DNA of 64,000 bases from Thermoanaerobaculia bacterium (lineage in GTDB: Bacteria; Acidobacteriota; Thermoanaerobaculia; Multivoradales; Multivoraceae): assembly GCA_022823665.1 (NCBI GenBank), contig JAJEHN010000036.1:1-64000 (forward strand), in the 5' to 3' direction. The notes beneath the pieces are model-generated. The model was not told where the DNA came from and did not search any database. It was given only the letters and a program-made list of their open reading frames with translations. The position numbers and the translations under genes are program-made. Every line of letters begins with the position of its first letter. Positions within the stretch are counted from its first letter, which is position 1. Positions 30,213 to 42,800 of the stretch are shown here, piece after piece.

Positions 30213-31802
30213 TCAGTTGATGCCGCGTTCCTTGCCTTCCCAGTAGGGGGCGCGCAGCTCGCGCTTCAGGACCTTCATCGCGCCGGAGAGCGGTAGCGGC
30301 TCCGCCCGGAACTCGACGGACTTCGGCACCTTGTAGCCGGCGATCGACTCGCGGGCGTGGCTGATGATCGAGGCTTCGGTCCCCTCGTCGACCTCGACGC
30401 CTTCCCTGGGTACGACGATCGCGTGGACCTGCTCGCCCCAGACCTCGTGGGGGATGCCGATCACGGCCACCTGGCCGACCACCGGGTGGGTCGAGATCGC
30501 GCTCTCGACCTCGGCGGAGTAGACGTTCTCGCCGCCCGAGACGATCATGTCCTTGACCCGGTCGACCAGGAAGAGGTAGCCCTCCTCGTCCAGGTAGCCG
30601 GCGTCGCCGGTGTGGTACCAGCCGCCCTGGAACGCTTCCGCGGTGGCCTCGGGCTTGTTCCAGTACTCGGTCATGTAGTTGCCGCCCTTGGCGCAGACCT
30701 CGCCGACCTCACCGGAGGGGAGGACGTTGCCGTCCTCGTCCTGGATCGACAGCACGACGCCGGGCACGGCGCGGCCGACGGAGCGCAGGCGGTCGCCGCC
30801 GATCTTGTGGTCCTCGGCGTCCAGGACGGTCAGCAGCGAGGAACTCTCCGTCATGCCGTAGCCCTGGCCGATCTCCATCTCCGGGAACAGGGTGAGCAGA
30901 CGGTCGAGCAGAGCCGCCGGCATGGGCGAGGCGCCGTAGCCCAGGTTGCGCAGCGAGGCGAGCTTCTCCGGCGAGAAGTCCGGGTGGCTCATCATCATGT
31001 GGATCATGGTCGGCACCATCGTGGTCGTCGTCACCTGGTACTTCTCGATCAGCGCGATGGCGGCGCCGGGGTCGAACATCGGCATGAGGACGAACTTGCC
31101 GCCGAAGGTCTGGGTCGCGATGACGCCGACCATGGAGGCGGCGTGGAAGATCGGCGTCTGCAGCAGCGCGACGCCGTCGGAGAGCTGCGGGAAGCGCATG
31201 ACCCCGTGGTAGGTGTTCAGGATCTCGGCGCGCTGGTTGCAGAGAACGCCCTTCGGCAGCCCGGTGGTGCCGCCGGTATACATCAGGACGACCGGGTCGG
31301 TCTCCTCAGGTTCGTCCGGGAGCACCGGGTCGCTGCCGGCGATCAGGTCCTCGTAGCGGACATCGTAGGGGGCGTTCGTGTTGTCGTCGGGACCGCCGAT
31401 CAGCACCGTGCGCCGGATCGTGCAATCGTCGCCGGCGAGTTCCATCGCCTGGGCGAACAGCGGCGCGAACGTCTTGTCGACGAAGGCGACCTCGGTGCCC
31501 GAGTCGCGCACGATGTAGTCGAGTTCCTTGCCGGCCAGGCGCAGGTTGAGCGGGTTGATCACACCGGCGCCGAGGTAGGCGGCGTGGTACAGCTCGACGT
31601 ACTCGTGGGACGTGAGCGCCATCACGGCGAAGCGGTCGCTGCGGCCGACTCCCAGTTCCCCGCTCAGGGCCGAGCACAGGCGCAACGTCCGGTCGGCGTG
31701 CTCGCCGAAGGTGGCGCTGTAGGCGCCGTCGACGATGGACTCCTTGTCCGCCAGGTAGTTCATGGCGGGTACGAAGAGCCGGTGGAAGATCAGTTCCTTC
31801 AT
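30213..31802 (-). CDS. Acyl-CoA synthetase (AMP-forming, long-chain fatty-acid/aryl type)
   Basis: 529 residues of the ANL adenylating family: P-loop-like A3 motif MYTGGTTGLPKGVL (about 174-187), YGMTESSS (A5), YHTGDAGYLDEEGYLFLVDR (A7/A8) and a C-terminal lysine in GAMKVLKRELR (A10). It converts a carboxylic acid to its acyl-CoA through an acyl-AMP. The start ATG at 31800-31802 has AAGGAG 10 nt upstream. It is second in a two-gene operon behind an LLM-family oxidoreductase (15-bp gap). The substrate is not determined by sequence; neighbouring CoA transferases suggest degradation of an unusual acid. Confidence 0.9.
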   Translation of the reverse strand: MKELIFHRLFVPAMNYLADKESIVDGAYSATFGEHADRTLRLCSALSGELGVGRSDRFAVMALTSHEYVELYHAAYLGAGVINPLNLRLAGKELDYIVRDSGTEVAFVDKTFAPLFAQAMELAGDDCTIRRTVLIGGPDDNTNAPYDVRYEDLIAGSDPVLPDEPEETDPVVLMYTGGTTGLPKGVLCNQRAEILNTYHGVMRFPQLSDGVALLQTPIFHAASMVGVIATQTFGGKFVLMPMFDPGAAIALIEKYQVTTTTMVPTMIHMMMSHPDFSPEKLASLRNLGYGASPMPAALLDRLLTLFPEMEIGQGYGMTESSSLLTVLDAEDHKIGGDRLRSVGRAVPGVVLSIQDEDGNVLPSGEVGEVCAKGGNYMTEYWNKPEATAEAFQGGWYHTGDAGYLDEEGYLFLVDRVKDMIVSGGENVYSAEVESAISTHPVVGQVAVIGIPHEVWGEQVHAIVVPREGVEVDEGTEASIISHARESIAGYKVPKSVEFRAEPLPLSGAMKVLKRELRAPYWEGKERGIN

Positions 31803-31817
31803 CTTCGGGGAACTCCT

Positions 31818-32825
31818 TCAGTTGGCGGACAGGGAGGCGATCACGTCGCGCTGCGTCGCCTCGTCGAGAAAGCGGAGGTTGGGGCTCATGCGGTCGACGA
31901 CCTCGCCGTAACGGTCGAGGACGCCCCGGGCCAGGTCGCCCGGCTCGCCGACCACGGCGAAAGCGTCGAGCATCTCGTCGGTGATGAGAAGGCCCATCTC
32001 GTCCCACTGGCCCTGCTTGGACATCCGGTTCAGTTCGAGCTGCAGGTCGCCCCAGCCCTCCGACTCGAGCACCGGTCGGTACGCGGGTGTCGAGCCGTAG
32101 AAGGAGATCTGCTTCTTGACCGCCTGCTTCGTCGCTTCGAAGGTCTTCTCGTCCTGGCCGGAGACGATGAAGCCGGGGTACGCGATCTCGAACGTGGAGC
32201 GGTCGCGGCCGGCGGTTGCCAGACCGCGCTCGATGGCCGGCAGGGTGGTGTCGCGCATGTAGGACTGGGTCGTGAACGGATGGACGATCAACCCGTCCGC
32301 GACCTCGCCGGCGACCTCGGTCATCAACGGCCCGACCGCGGCCAGGAAGACCTTCGGAGCGCCGTGCTCGGTGTCGGTCGGCGTAAACATCGGCGTCATC
32401 AGGGTGTGGGAGTAGAACTCGCCCTGGAAGCGCAGCCGCTCGCCCTCGTACCAGTTCGACCAGATCGCCCGCATCGCCAGGATGAACTCCCGCATGCGCC
32501 GGGCCGGGTGGGACCACGGCATGCTGAAGCGCTTCGTGATGTGCGGCCGGATCTGGGAGCCCAGGCCGAGGATGAAGCGGCCCTTCGAGTAGGCGTTCAG
32601 GTCGTGGCCGACGTTGGCCAGCGTCATCGGGCTGCGCGCGAAGGCGACCGTGATCGAGGTCATCAGTTCGATCCGTTCGCTGTGCTCCGCGGCGAGCAGC
32701 AGCGGGAAGAACGGATCGTGCGCCGTTTCGGCCGTCATCGCGGCCGCGAAGCCGGCATCCTCCAGTTCCCGAATGCGGGTCGGAACCTCGTGCAGATCGG
32801 TGGGCAGTCCGCCGTCAACCTTCAT
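31818..32825 (-). CDS. LLM-class F420-dependent oxidoreductase
   Basis: 335 residues of the luciferase-like monooxygenase fold (TIM barrel): starts MKVDGGLPTDLHEVPTRIRE, then EDAGFAAAMTAETAHDPFFP, LMTSITVAFARSPMTLANVG, and GRFILGLGSQIRPHITKRFSMPW. That last motif and the length match the F420-binding subfamily common in Actinobacteria and some other phyla. It probably carries out a hydride transfer on a CoA ester or related substrate using F420; FMN use cannot be ruled out. ATG 32825 has AGGAG just upstream. It is the first gene of the operon with the acyl-CoA synthetase and is divergent from a CoA transferase gene across 125 bp. Confidence 0.86.
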   Translation of the reverse strand: MKVDGGLPTDLHEVPTRIRELEDAGFAAAMTAETAHDPFFPLLLAAEHSERIELMTSITVAFARSPMTLANVGHDLNAYSKGRFILGLGSQIRPHITKRFSMPWSHPARRMREFILAMRAIWSNWYEGERLRFQGEFYSHTLMTPMFTPTDTEHGAPKVFLAAVGPLMTEVAGEVADGLIVHPFTTQSYMRDTTLPAIERGLATAGRDRSTFEIAYPGFIVSGQDEKTFEATKQAVKKQISFYGSTPAYRPVLESEGWGDLQLELNRMSKQGQWDEMGLLITDEMLDAFAVVGEPGDLARGVLDRYGEVVDRMSPNLRFLDEATQRDVIASLSAN

Positions 32826-32950
32826 GTCGTTCTCCTGGCCTGGTGCGCCTGTTTCCGAGGGTGGCGCGCGAGTATAGAGGAGCGGACGGGCTTGCTACGA
32901 TCCCGGCGCTCTCGCCCGAGAAGACCGCGCTTCCATCCTACGGAGTTCCC

Positions 32951-34165
32951 ATGCACCAGGTGCTCGCCGGCGTTCGCGTCCTGGACTTCGGCCGCTACAT
33001 CGCCGGACCGTTCTGCGCCGCGCTGCTCGGCGATCTCGGCGCCGAAGTGATCCGGGTCGAAAAGGTCCGCGGCAGCGAGGACCGGTTCATCGCCCCGGTG
33101 GCGCCGAGCGGGGAGGGCGGCATGTTCCTGCAGATGAACCGCAACAAGCGCTCGCTGACGCTGAACCCGATGAAACCAGCGGGGCGCGAGATCGTGAGGC
33201 GCCTGGTAGCGACCGCGGACGTCGTCGTGGCGAACCTGCCGCCGAAGACACTGGCGGCGATGGGCCTCGACCTGGACAGCCTCCGCCGCGTGAAGGACGA
33301 CATCATCCTGACCACGGTGTCCGCCTACGGCCGCGGCGGCCGCTACAGCGACCGGGTCGGCTTCGACGGGATCGGCCAGGTCATGTCCGGCATCGCCTGG
33401 ATGACCGGCGACGCGGACAGGCCGCGCCGTGCGGCCGCGCCCTTCGTCGACTTCGGGACCGCGCTTTCCTGCGCGTACGGCACGCTGGCCGCCCTGATGG
33501 CCCGCCAGCAGACCGGCAAGGGCCAGATGGTGGAAGGCGCGTTGCTCAGGACCGCCCTGATGATGGGCAACGCGAACCTGATCGAGCAGGCGGTGATCGA
33601 GCGGGACCGACAGCCGACCGGGAACCGCTCGCAGACTTCCGGCCCGGGCGACATCTTTCGCACCGCCGACGGCTGGGTGCTGTGCTCGGTGATCGGCGAG
33701 CCGCTGTTCAGGCGGTGGGTCGACCTGATGTCGGAGGACAACGGGACTGGAACAGAAGGCGAAGACGTGGACTGGCTGAACGATCCACGCTTCGCCGACG
33801 ATCTCTCGCGCGGCGATCACGGCGAGGTGATCGGCGAGCGGATGGCGGCCTGGTGCGCTTCCCGCTCGACCGAGGAAGCCGTCGATACGCTGAACGCGGC
33901 GATGATCCCCTCGGGACCCGTGTACTCGATGCAGCAGGCCCTGGACGACCCGCACATCGCGGAGGTCGGATCCTTCGCCGAGCTCGACTATCCGGACATG
34001 CCGCGGCCGGCGCCGGTGGCGCAGCCTTCCGTACGCCTGACCGAAACCCCCGCCACGATCCGTCGCCGCGCCCCGACACTGGGTGAGCACACGGACGAGA
34101 TCCTGGGAGACCTGGGCTACAGCAGCGACGAGATCGCCGCGTTCAGGGCGCAACGTGTGGTCTAG
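32951..34165 (+). CDS. Family III CoA transferase (CaiB/BaiF type)
   Basis: 404 residues from ATG 32951; the frame is open further upstream but there it covers the divergent promoter region. It has LAGVRVLDFGRYIAGPFCAA, LGAEVIRVEKVRGSEDRF, NRNKRSLTLNP and the active-site aspartate region APFVDFGTALSCAYGTLAAL (Asp near residue 168), all typical of family III. These enzymes move CoA between an acyl-CoA and a free acid through an aspartyl-CoA anhydride. The pair with a second family III protein (37641-38771) and two LLM enzymes suggests one dispersed pathway for an uncommon carboxylic acid. Confidence 0.9.
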   Translation: MHQVLAGVRVLDFGRYIAGPFCAALLGDLGAEVIRVEKVRGSEDRFIAPVAPSGEGGMFLQMNRNKRSLTLNPMKPAGREIVRRLVATADVVVANLPPKTLAAMGLDLDSLRRVKDDIILTTVSAYGRGGRYSDRVGFDGIGQVMSGIAWMTGDADRPRRAAAPFVDFGTALSCAYGTLAALMARQQTGKGQMVEGALLRTALMMGNANLIEQAVIERDRQPTGNRSQTSGPGDIFRTADGWVLCSVIGEPLFRRWVDLMSEDNGTGTEGEDVDWLNDPRFADDLSRGDHGEVIGERMAAWCASRSTEEAVDTLNAAMIPSGPVYSMQQALDDPHIAEVGSFAELDYPDMPRPAPVAQPSVRLTETPATIRRRAPTLGEHTDEILGDLGYSSDEIAAFRAQRVV

Positions 34166-34169
34166 CCGC

Positions 34170-36119
34170 GTGTCGGTGCGCCGGCCGTCTGGCCGGCATT
34201 CGGGGCGGAGCGCCGGTCCGGTCGCGACGCTCGTGCTTCTTCTCTCGACAGCGCCTGGCTTCGCCCAACCGCCCACCGACCTCCCGCCCCCCAACATCCT
34301 CTGGGTCTCCAGCGAGGACAACGGCCCGCATCTCGGCGCCTACGGCGACGCCTTCGCCACCACCCCGAACCTGGACGCTTTCGCCGCGCGCGGCCTGATC
34401 TACCGCAACGCCTGGTCAACCTCACCGGTTTGCGCACCGGCGCGCACCACGATCATCAGCGGTCTCTACCCGGCATCGACCGGCGGCCAGCACATGCGCA
34501 GCCGGTCCAGGCTGCCGGAGGGCTTCCGCTTCTTCCCGCAGGTCCTGCGCGAGGCCGGCTACTACGTGACGAACAACTCGAAGGAGGACTACAACCTCGA
34601 GAAGCCCGGCGGTCAGGGATCCGTGTGGCACGAGTCGTCGCGCGAGGCGCACTGGCGGAACCGCCCGGACGGCGCGCCGTTTTTCGCCGTCTTCAACTTC
34701 ACGGTGACCCACGAGAGCCAGATCCGGCGCCGGCCGCACACGCAGGTCCACGATCCGGCCGGCGTTCGCGTGCCGGCCTACCACCCGGACACGCCCGAAG
34801 TGCGCCAGGACTGGGCGCAGTACTACGACAAGCTGACCGAGATGGACGCGCTCGTTGGTGAACGCCTGGCCGAGATCGAGGCGGCGGGCCTGGCCGACGA
34901 CACGATCGTCTTCTACTGGGGCGACCACGGGCCCGGCCTGCCGCGGGGCAAGCGCGCCGCGCTTCAGACCGGCCTGCACGTGCCGCTCATCGTCTCGATC
35001 CCCGGGAAGTACCGGCACCTGGCGCCGGCGGAGTACGAACCGGGCGGCTACACGGACCGCCTGGTCGGCTTCATCGACTTCGCGCCGACGATGCTCAGCC
35101 TGGCCGGGCTCGAGCCGCCCGCGCACTTCCAGGGGCGGGCCTTCCTGGGCGCCCACGAAGCGGAGCCGAACGAGGTCATCTTCGGCTTCTCCGACCGCAT
35201 GGACGAGCGCTACGACCTGGTCCGGAGCGTGCGGGACAAGCGGTACCTCTACGCCCGGAACTTCCTGGTCGACCGGCCCTACGGCCAGCGGCTGTCGTAC
35301 CAGATGGAGACGCCGACGACCCGGGTCTGGCTGCGGCTGTTCCAGGAGGGGAAGCTGAACGAAGCGCAGGCGAGGTTCTGGCAGGAGAAGCCGAGCGAGG
35401 AACTCTACGACCTGGAGAACGACCCGGACCTGGTGAACAACCTGGCCACTTCCTCCGCGCACGCGGCCGACCGGGACCGCCTGGCCCTCGCTCTCCGCAA
35501 CCACCTGCTCAGGATCCGCGACCTGAGCTTCCTGCCGGAAGGCGGGATGCACCGCCGCGCGGCGGCCATGGGCGCGACGCCCTGGGCCTACGGCCGGGGC
35601 GGCTACCAGGTCGAGCGGGCGCTGGCGGCGGCGGAGCTGGCCTCGGACCGGTCGCAGCGGGGCGGCGCGGCACACGAACGTCTGACCCGCATTCTCGGCG
35701 ACCCGGACTCCGCGGTTCGCGCCTGGGCCGCGATCGGGTTGCGCGCCCGCGGCGCGGAAGCGGTGCGATCAGCTGCCACCGTGTTACGGCGGGCACTCGA
35801 CGATCCGTCACCGCCGGTGCGTATCTTCGCCGCGGAGGCTCTCGGCCGTTTCGGCGAGGAGGCGGATCGGCAGCCGGCGGTCGAGGTTCTGCTGGCCTCC
35901 GCGTCGATCGCCGGGAACGACTTCTTCGACGCCCTGCTTGCGCTCAACGCGCTCGACTACCTGCCGCCCGAGGTCCTGGGCGGCGAAGGGGCGCAGGCGG
36001 GGGCGTGGAGGGAGCGGCTCTCCGCCCTGCCGAGCGAACTCGACGGCCTGGACCGCCGATTCAGGAACTACGTGCCCCGACTGCTCGAGGCGATCTGGCT
36101 CGATCTTCCGGGCCGCTGA
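34170..36119 (+). CDS. Exported sulfatase with C-terminal HEAT-like repeats
   Basis: About 649 residues. I take GTG 34170 as the start because it follows the previous stop (34165) and yields a basic N-region plus ATLVLLLSTAPGFAQ as signal peptide; GTG 34176 or 34155 are alternatives. The type I sulfatase motif CAPAR (Cys88 with this start) in SPVCAPARTTIISGLYP would be converted to formylglycine. Metal ligands are suggested by WVSSEDNGPH near the N-terminus and YWGDHGPG. Residues about 480-640 contain alanine-rich helical pairs (AVRAWAAIGLRARG, PPVRIFAAEALGRFG) like HEAT repeats. It hydrolyses a sulfate ester in the periplasm or outside the cell. A REP-like palindrome overlaps the putative signal-peptide codons, which makes the start less certain. 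Confidence 0.87.
   Translation: MSVRRPSGRHSGRSAGPVATLVLLLSTAPGFAQPPTDLPPPNILWVSSEDNGPHLGAYGDAFATTPNLDAFAARGLIYRNAWSTSPVCAPARTTIISGLYPASTGGQHMRSRSRLPEGFRFFPQVLREAGYYVTNNSKEDYNLEKPGGQGSVWHESSREAHWRNRPDGAPFFAVFNFTVTHESQIRRRPHTQVHDPAGVRVPAYHPDTPEVRQDWAQYYDKLTEMDALVGERLAEIEAAGLADDTIVFYWGDHGPGLPRGKRAALQTGLHVPLIVSIPGKYRHLAPAEYEPGGYTDRLVGFIDFAPTMLSLAGLEPPAHFQGRAFLGAHEAEPNEVIFGFSDRMDERYDLVRSVRDKRYLYARNFLVDRPYGQRLSYQMETPTTRVWLRLFQEGKLNEAQARFWQEKPSEELYDLENDPDLVNNLATSSAHAADRDRLALALRNHLLRIRDLSFLPEGGMHRRAAAMGATPWAYGRGGYQVERALAAAELASDRSQRGGAAHERLTRILGDPDSAVRAWAAIGLRARGAEAVRSAATVLRRALDDPSPPVRIFAAEALGRFGEEADRQPAVEVLLASASIAGNDFFDALLALNALDYLPPEVLGGEGAQAGAWRERLSALPSELDGLDRRFRNYVPRLLEAIWLDLPGR
34171..34197 (+). 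repeat. REP-like palindrome, copy 2 (inverted relative to copy 1)
   Basis: TGTCGGTGCGCCGGCC followed by GTCTGGCCGGC; 26 of 27 bases match the reverse complement of 30176-30202. The stem GCCGGCC/GGCCGGC is at 34180-34186 and 34191-34197. It lies immediately 3' of the CoA transferase stop and within the first codons of my sulfatase start model, so it may mark the true intergenic space. Confidence 0.75.
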
Positions 36120-36127
36120 AGCCGCTG

Positions 36128-37576
<1,449 letters not shown>

Positions 37577-37640
37577 GGTTCCATTCCTCTTCTGAGTCGA
37601 TGTCGGCCAGCCGACGCCGCGGCGCGTGGAGGCCGGACGG

Positions 37641-38771
37641 TCAAATCGCTTCCGCTTCCCGCATTGCGTCGATCCGTTCGCCGCTGAACCCCCAGTCCGC
37701 CAGCACGGCCTCGCTGTGCTCGCCGGCCTTCGGCGGCGGACCCTGGACCGAGACGGGGGTGCGGCTGAAGCGTGGCGCCGGCGCCGGCTGGGCCACGCCG
37801 TCGACCTCCACGAATGTCTGCCGCGACCGGTTGTGCGGATGCTCGATCGCCTCGCCGATACGAAGCACCGGCGCGAAGCAGATGTCGCTGCCCTCCATGA
37901 TCCCGCACCACTCGTCGCGCGTCTTCGTGCGGAACACCTCCGCCAGCTTCGCCTTGAGCTCCGGCCAGCGGTCCCGGTTCTGGAGGTGGCCTTCCCACTC
38001 GGCGCCGTCGAGGCCGGTCTTCTCGAGCAGCAGGGCGTAGAACTGCGGCTCGATCGAGCCGATGGAGACGTACTCGCCGTCGGAGCACTCGTAGGTGTCG
38101 TAGAAGTGGGACCCGCTGTCCAGCATGTTCGAGCCGCGGTCGTCCTTCCACACGCCGGCGCTGTGCATGCCGACGACGGCGGCCAGCAGCAGCGCCGAAC
38201 CGTCGGTCATCGCCGCATCGACGACCTGGCCCTTGCCCGACTTCTGCGCCTCCAGCAGGCCGGCCACGACGCCCAGGGCGAGCAGCATCCCGCCGCCGCC
38301 GAAGTCGCCGACCAGGTTGAGGGGCGGCACCGGCCTGCCGCCGTTGTTGCCGATCGAGTGCAGCACGCCGGAGAGGGCGATGTAGTTGATGTCGTGGCCG
38401 GCTGCGTGGGCGATCGTGCCGTTCTGCCCCCAGCCGGTCATGCGGCCGAAGACGAGCTTCGGGTTCCGCCTCAGGCAGACGTCGGGGCCGAGGCCGAGCC
38501 GCTCCATGACCCCCGGGCGAAAGCCCTCGATCAGGCCGTCCGCCTGTTCCACCATGTCGAGGACGGCGGCAATTGCCTCGGGCTGCTTGAGGTCCATCGC
38601 GAGGGAGCGTCGGCCGCGGTTCAGCACGTCGAACTTCGAGCCGCGTCCCGCATAGGCCCTGCGGTCGATGCGCACGACCTCGGCGCCCAGGTCGGACAGC
38701 ACCATCGCGCAGAACGGCCCCGGTCCGATGCCGGCGATCTCGAGAATGCGGTAGCCGTCGAGTGGTCCCAT
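37641..38771 (-). CDS. Alpha-methylacyl-CoA racemase-like family III CoA transferase homologue
   Basis: 376 residues from ATG 38771; upstream codons are unconserved. It begins [20 protein letters not shown], with [46 protein letters not shown] and [25 protein letters not shown] and GDFGGG are the AMACR-type motifs, holding the His/Asp pair of methylacyl-CoA racemases (2R/2S epimerisation of branched acyl-CoA). That activity would feed branched-chain or sterol-derived acyl-CoAs into beta-oxidation, consistent with the acyl-CoA dehydrogenase pair. It is divergent from an LLM oxidoreductase across 143 bp. Confidence 0.88.
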   Translation of the reverse strand: MGPLDGYRILEIAGIGPGPFCAMVLSDLGAEVVRIDRRAYAGRGSKFDVLNRGRRSLAMDLKQPEAIAAVLDMVEQADGLIEGFRPGVMERLGLGPDVCLRRNPKLVFGRMTGWGQNGTIAHAAGHDINYIALSGVLHSIGNNGGRPVPPLNLVGDFGGGGMLLALGVVAGLLEAQKSGKGQVVDAAMTDGSALLLAAVVGMHSAGVWKDDRGSNMLDSGSHFYDTYECSDGEYVSIGSIEPQFYALLLEKTGLDGAEWEGHLQNRDRWPELKAKLAEVFRTKTRDEWCGIMEGSDICFAPVLRIGEAIEHPHNRSRQTFVEVDGVAQPAPAPRFSRTPVSVQGPPPKAGEHSEAVLADWGFSGERIDAMREAEAI

Positions 38772-38914
38772 GATCCGTGTCTCCAGGTGGAACGTTGCTG
38801 CTGAATCGAGGCCGGTCAGTATAGGAGACGTCTGCCGTACAATCCCGGTCGCCTTCGCATCCGCAGATTCAGCCGGACCGCGACTCCCGGGTCGCGGCAG
38901 GAGAGCCCGAGACC

Positions 38915-39868
38915 ATGCAGCGATACGGAATGACGATCCCATTCGGCCTGCCCCTGGCGGAGCAGGAAGACCTGATCAAGGAGATGGTGGACCTGGGGTA
39001 CACCGACTTCTGGTCCTCCGAGTCGAACGGCTCCGACGGCTTCACGCCGCTCGTGCAGGCGTCCATCTGGGCGCCGACCGCCCGGCTGGGCATCGCGATC
39101 ATCCCGGCGTACACGCGCGGCCCGGCGCTGATGGCGCAGACCGTCGGCGCGATGGCCGAGGCGGCGCCGGGACGGTTCGTCATGGGCATCGGCACCTCGT
39201 CGAACGTGATCGTCGAGCAGTGGAACGACATCCCGTTCGAGCGGCCGTACTACAAGACCCGGGACATGGTGCGCTTCCTCAAGAAGGCGCTGACCGGCGA
39301 CCGGATCGACGAGGAGTTCGAGACCTTCAAGGTGCGCGGATTCCGCATGGGCCGGCCGCTGAAGGAGTGTCCGCCGATCCTCATCGCGGCGCTGCGCCAG
39401 GGGATGCTGCGGATGGCCGGCCGCGAAGGGGACGGCGCGATCCTGAACTGGCTTTCGCCCGGCGACGTGAAGACGGTCGTTCCCTACGTCCACGAGGCCG
39501 GCCCCGGCAAGGAGATCGCGGCCCGCATCTTCGTCATCGCGACCGAAGACCAGGGCGTGATCGACGTCGTCGGCAAGCGCTCGATGGCCGCCTACCTGAA
39601 CGTGCCGGTCTACGCCGCCTTCCACGAGTGGCTGGGCCGCCGCGACGTCCTCGGTCCGATGTGGGACGCCTGGGGCGCCGGCGACAGGAAGAAGGCGCTG
39701 GAAGTCATCCCGGAGGAGGCGCTCCGCGACATCCTGATCATCGGCTCGCCGGGGAAGTGCCGGGAGCGCATCCAGGAGTACATCGAGGCGGGGGTGCACA
39801 CCCCGGCGATTCAAATCATGCATCCCGGGGACGACCTGCGGGCGACGATCCGCGCGCTGGCGCCGTAG
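38915..39868 (+). CDS. LLM-class oxidoreductase (F420-type)
   Basis: 317 residues of the luciferase-like fold: [60 protein letters not shown] and a C-terminal [20 protein letters not shown]. It is a different subfamily from the protein at 31818-32825. GGAG lies about 15 nt upstream of the start. Two such enzymes make an F420-using metabolism plausible, but no F420 biosynthesis gene is in view. The restriction helicase gene of the defence island starts 7 bp after its stop, although the two are unlikely to share a function. Confidence 0.85.
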   Translation: MQRYGMTIPFGLPLAEQEDLIKEMVDLGYTDFWSSESNGSDGFTPLVQASIWAPTARLGIAIIPAYTRGPALMAQTVGAMAEAAPGRFVMGIGTSSNVIVEQWNDIPFERPYYKTRDMVRFLKKALTGDRIDEEFETFKVRGFRMGRPLKECPPILIAALRQGMLRMAGREGDGAILNWLSPGDVKTVVPYVHEAGPGKEIAARIFVIATEDQGVIDVVGKRSMAAYLNVPVYAAFHEWLGRRDVLGPMWDAWGAGDRKKALEVIPEEALRDILIIGSPGKCRERIQEYIEAGVHTPAIQIMHPGDDLRATIRALAP

Positions 39869-39875
39869 AGGGCGA

Positions 39876-42800
39876 ATGAACCCGAAGTTCTTCGAACAGC
39901 CGATTCTCAACTCCCCATACGAGGCGCCATCGCGTCACTGGGAGCTCGACAACAACGGGCAGCCGACGCATCGGCTCGTCGAGGCGCGGCGCCAGGTACG
40001 GTTCGAGTCGCCGATCCCGGTGCCGAAGAAGCGCGGCGTCACGCAGTTGGAACTCGCCGGAGACCCGGACGAAGCCGCCGAGGCCAAGTTCGACCTTGCA
40101 CGGGTGATTCAGGACCTGCGCGGCGAGGTCACCCGTTGGCGCCAGCTTCCCAACCCGCATCAATGGCAGGTAACACCGGAGACCGCTCGTCTGCTGGCCC
40201 ACTGGCGCCGGGAAGACGGCTGGAGTGACATCCGGCCGTTCTTCTGCCAGGTGGAGGCAGTGGAGACGGCGATCTGGTTGACCGAAGTGGCTCCCAAGCG
40301 ACGGGATCAGCGGACTCGCCGGTTCCAGGATCGGCTCAAGGAGGTCAATGCTGAGCATGGCGGGCTGCCGCGACTCGCCCTCAAGCTGGCAACGGGTGCC
40401 GGCAAGACCATGGTCATGGCCATGTTGATCGCGTGGCAAACGATCAACGCAGTGCGGCGGCCAAACAGCCCTTACTTCTCCCGAGCCTTCCTGATCATGG
40501 CACCAGGGCTGACGATCCGGGACCGTCTCCGGGTACTTCAGCCGAACGATCCTGACAACTACTACCGGCGACGTGGGCTGGTTCCCTCGGACATGGTCGG
40601 CGATGTGGACGGGGCGAGAATCGTGATTACGAACTTCCACGCCTTCCAGCGTCGGGAACGGATGTCCCTTTCCAAGGGCTCCCGATCCCTGCTTCGCGGT
40701 CGCGGTGGAGAGGACTTTGAAACGCTGGAGACCGAGGGGCAGATGCTCCAGCGGGTCCTTCCCGATTTGATGGGCTCGAAGAGGATCGTCGTCTTTAACG
40801 ACGAGGCGCACCACTGCTACCGGGAAAAGCCCGGCGACTCGGATGAGGCGAAACCCAAGGGCGACGATCTGGGTGAAGCGAAGGCGAACGAGGAGGCGGC
40901 GCGAGTGTGGATTTCGGGCCTCGAGAGCGTCCACCAGCGCCTGGGGCTGAGCCGGGTGTTCGATCTCTCGGCCACACCCTTCTTCCTGCGCGGTTCAGGC
41001 TACGCCGAAGGCACGCTGTTTCCATGGACGATGAGCGACTTCTCCTTGATGGACGCGATCGAGAGCGGCATCGTCAAGCTGCCGCGCGTCCCCGTGTCGG
41101 ACGACTTGCCGAGCGCCGATGTGCCGATGTACCGGGAACTCTGGAAGCACATCGGCAAGAAGATGCCCAAGGGCCGTCGTACAGCCAAGTCTGCGGGTCT
41201 CGATCCCCAGAACCTTCCGCTGCCGCTTCAGAACGCCCTGGACGCGCTCTACGGCCACTACGAGAAGGTATTCGAGGCGTGGGGCGAAGCGGACATCCTG
41301 AGCCCGCCGTGCTTCATCGTGGTCTGCAACAACACCTCGACCTCGAAGCTGGTCTACGACTACATCTCCGGCTACGAGCGGCAACACGACGATGGGTCCA
41401 GCGACATTGTGCCGGGGCGGCTCGAGCTATTCCGCAACTTCGACGACTACGGAAATCCGCTGCCGCGGCCGCGCACTCTCCTGATCGACAGCGCCCAACT
41501 GGAGTCCGGGGAAGGACTGGACAAGTCCTTCCGCACTGCTGCCGCGGACGAAATCGAGCGTTTCCGGTCCGAGATCGCCGCACGCACTCACGACTGGGTG
41601 CGGGCTGACAGCCTCACCGACGAGGATCTCCTCCGGGAAGTGATGAACACGGTGGGCAAGGAGGGCCGTCTCGGTGGTTCGATCCGCTGCGTCGTCTCGG
41701 TTTCCATGCTCACCGAAGGCTGGGACGCGAACACAGTCACCCACATCCTCGGCGTCCGCGCCTTCGGCACGCAGCTTCTCTGCGAGCAGGTGATCGGCCG
41801 CGCGCTGCGGCGGCAGTCCTACGAACTCAACGAAGACGGTCTCTTCGATGTCGAGTACGCGGATGTCTTCGGAGTGCCTTTCGACTTCACGGCCGAACCG
41901 GTTCCGGCACCGCGACCGATAGTGAAGCCGACGGTTGCCGTGCGTGCAATCAGCCCGGACCGCGGCCACGCGGAGATTCGTTTTCCGCGGGTCGAGGGCT
42001 ACCGAGTGGAACTACCGGAGGACCGGATCAAGGCCGAGTTCACGGAGGACTCGACGCTGACGTTGACGCAGGACCTCGTCGGCGCGACGGACACGCGCAA
42101 CGAGGCGATCATCGGCGAAGGAGCAGACATCGATCTTGGACATCTGGAGGACTACCGCCGGTCCTCGCTCATCTTCAACCTGACCGTCAGGCTCCTGGAG
42201 ACCAAGTACCGGGAACTCGACGGGGAGTTCAACTACGGGCTCTTCGGCAAGCTGAAGGGAGTCACTCGCCGTTGGCTTGACTTGCACCTGGAGTGCAAGG
42301 GCGGGACTGTGCCGGCGCAACTCATGTACCGGCAGTTGGCCGACATGGCCTGCGAGCGGATCCACGCCGCCATCGTCCGCAGTCAGAAGGACGATCGGCC
42401 TGTCCTGGCCGTGCTTGATCCGTACCAGCCAACAGGAACCACGGCAGACGTGCACTTCCTCACCTCCAAGCCCTGCTATCGCACCGATCCCCGCTACTGC
42501 CACGTCGATCACGCTGTGCTCGACGGTCAGTGGGAGGCCGAGTTCTGCCGGGTCGCGGAAGCGCACGATCAAGTGCTTGCCTACGTCAAGAACGACCGCT
42601 TGGGCCTCGAGATCCCATACCTCTTCGGCTCTACACCGCGCCGTTATCTACCGGACTTCATCGTCCTGGTGGACGATGGCCACGGACGTGACGACCCGTT
42701 GCGGCTCCTGGTCGAGATCAAGGGATTTCGGGGCGAAGACGCCAAGGCCAAACGCGAAACGACAGAGACCCATTGGGTTCCAGGCGTGAACAACCTGCGC

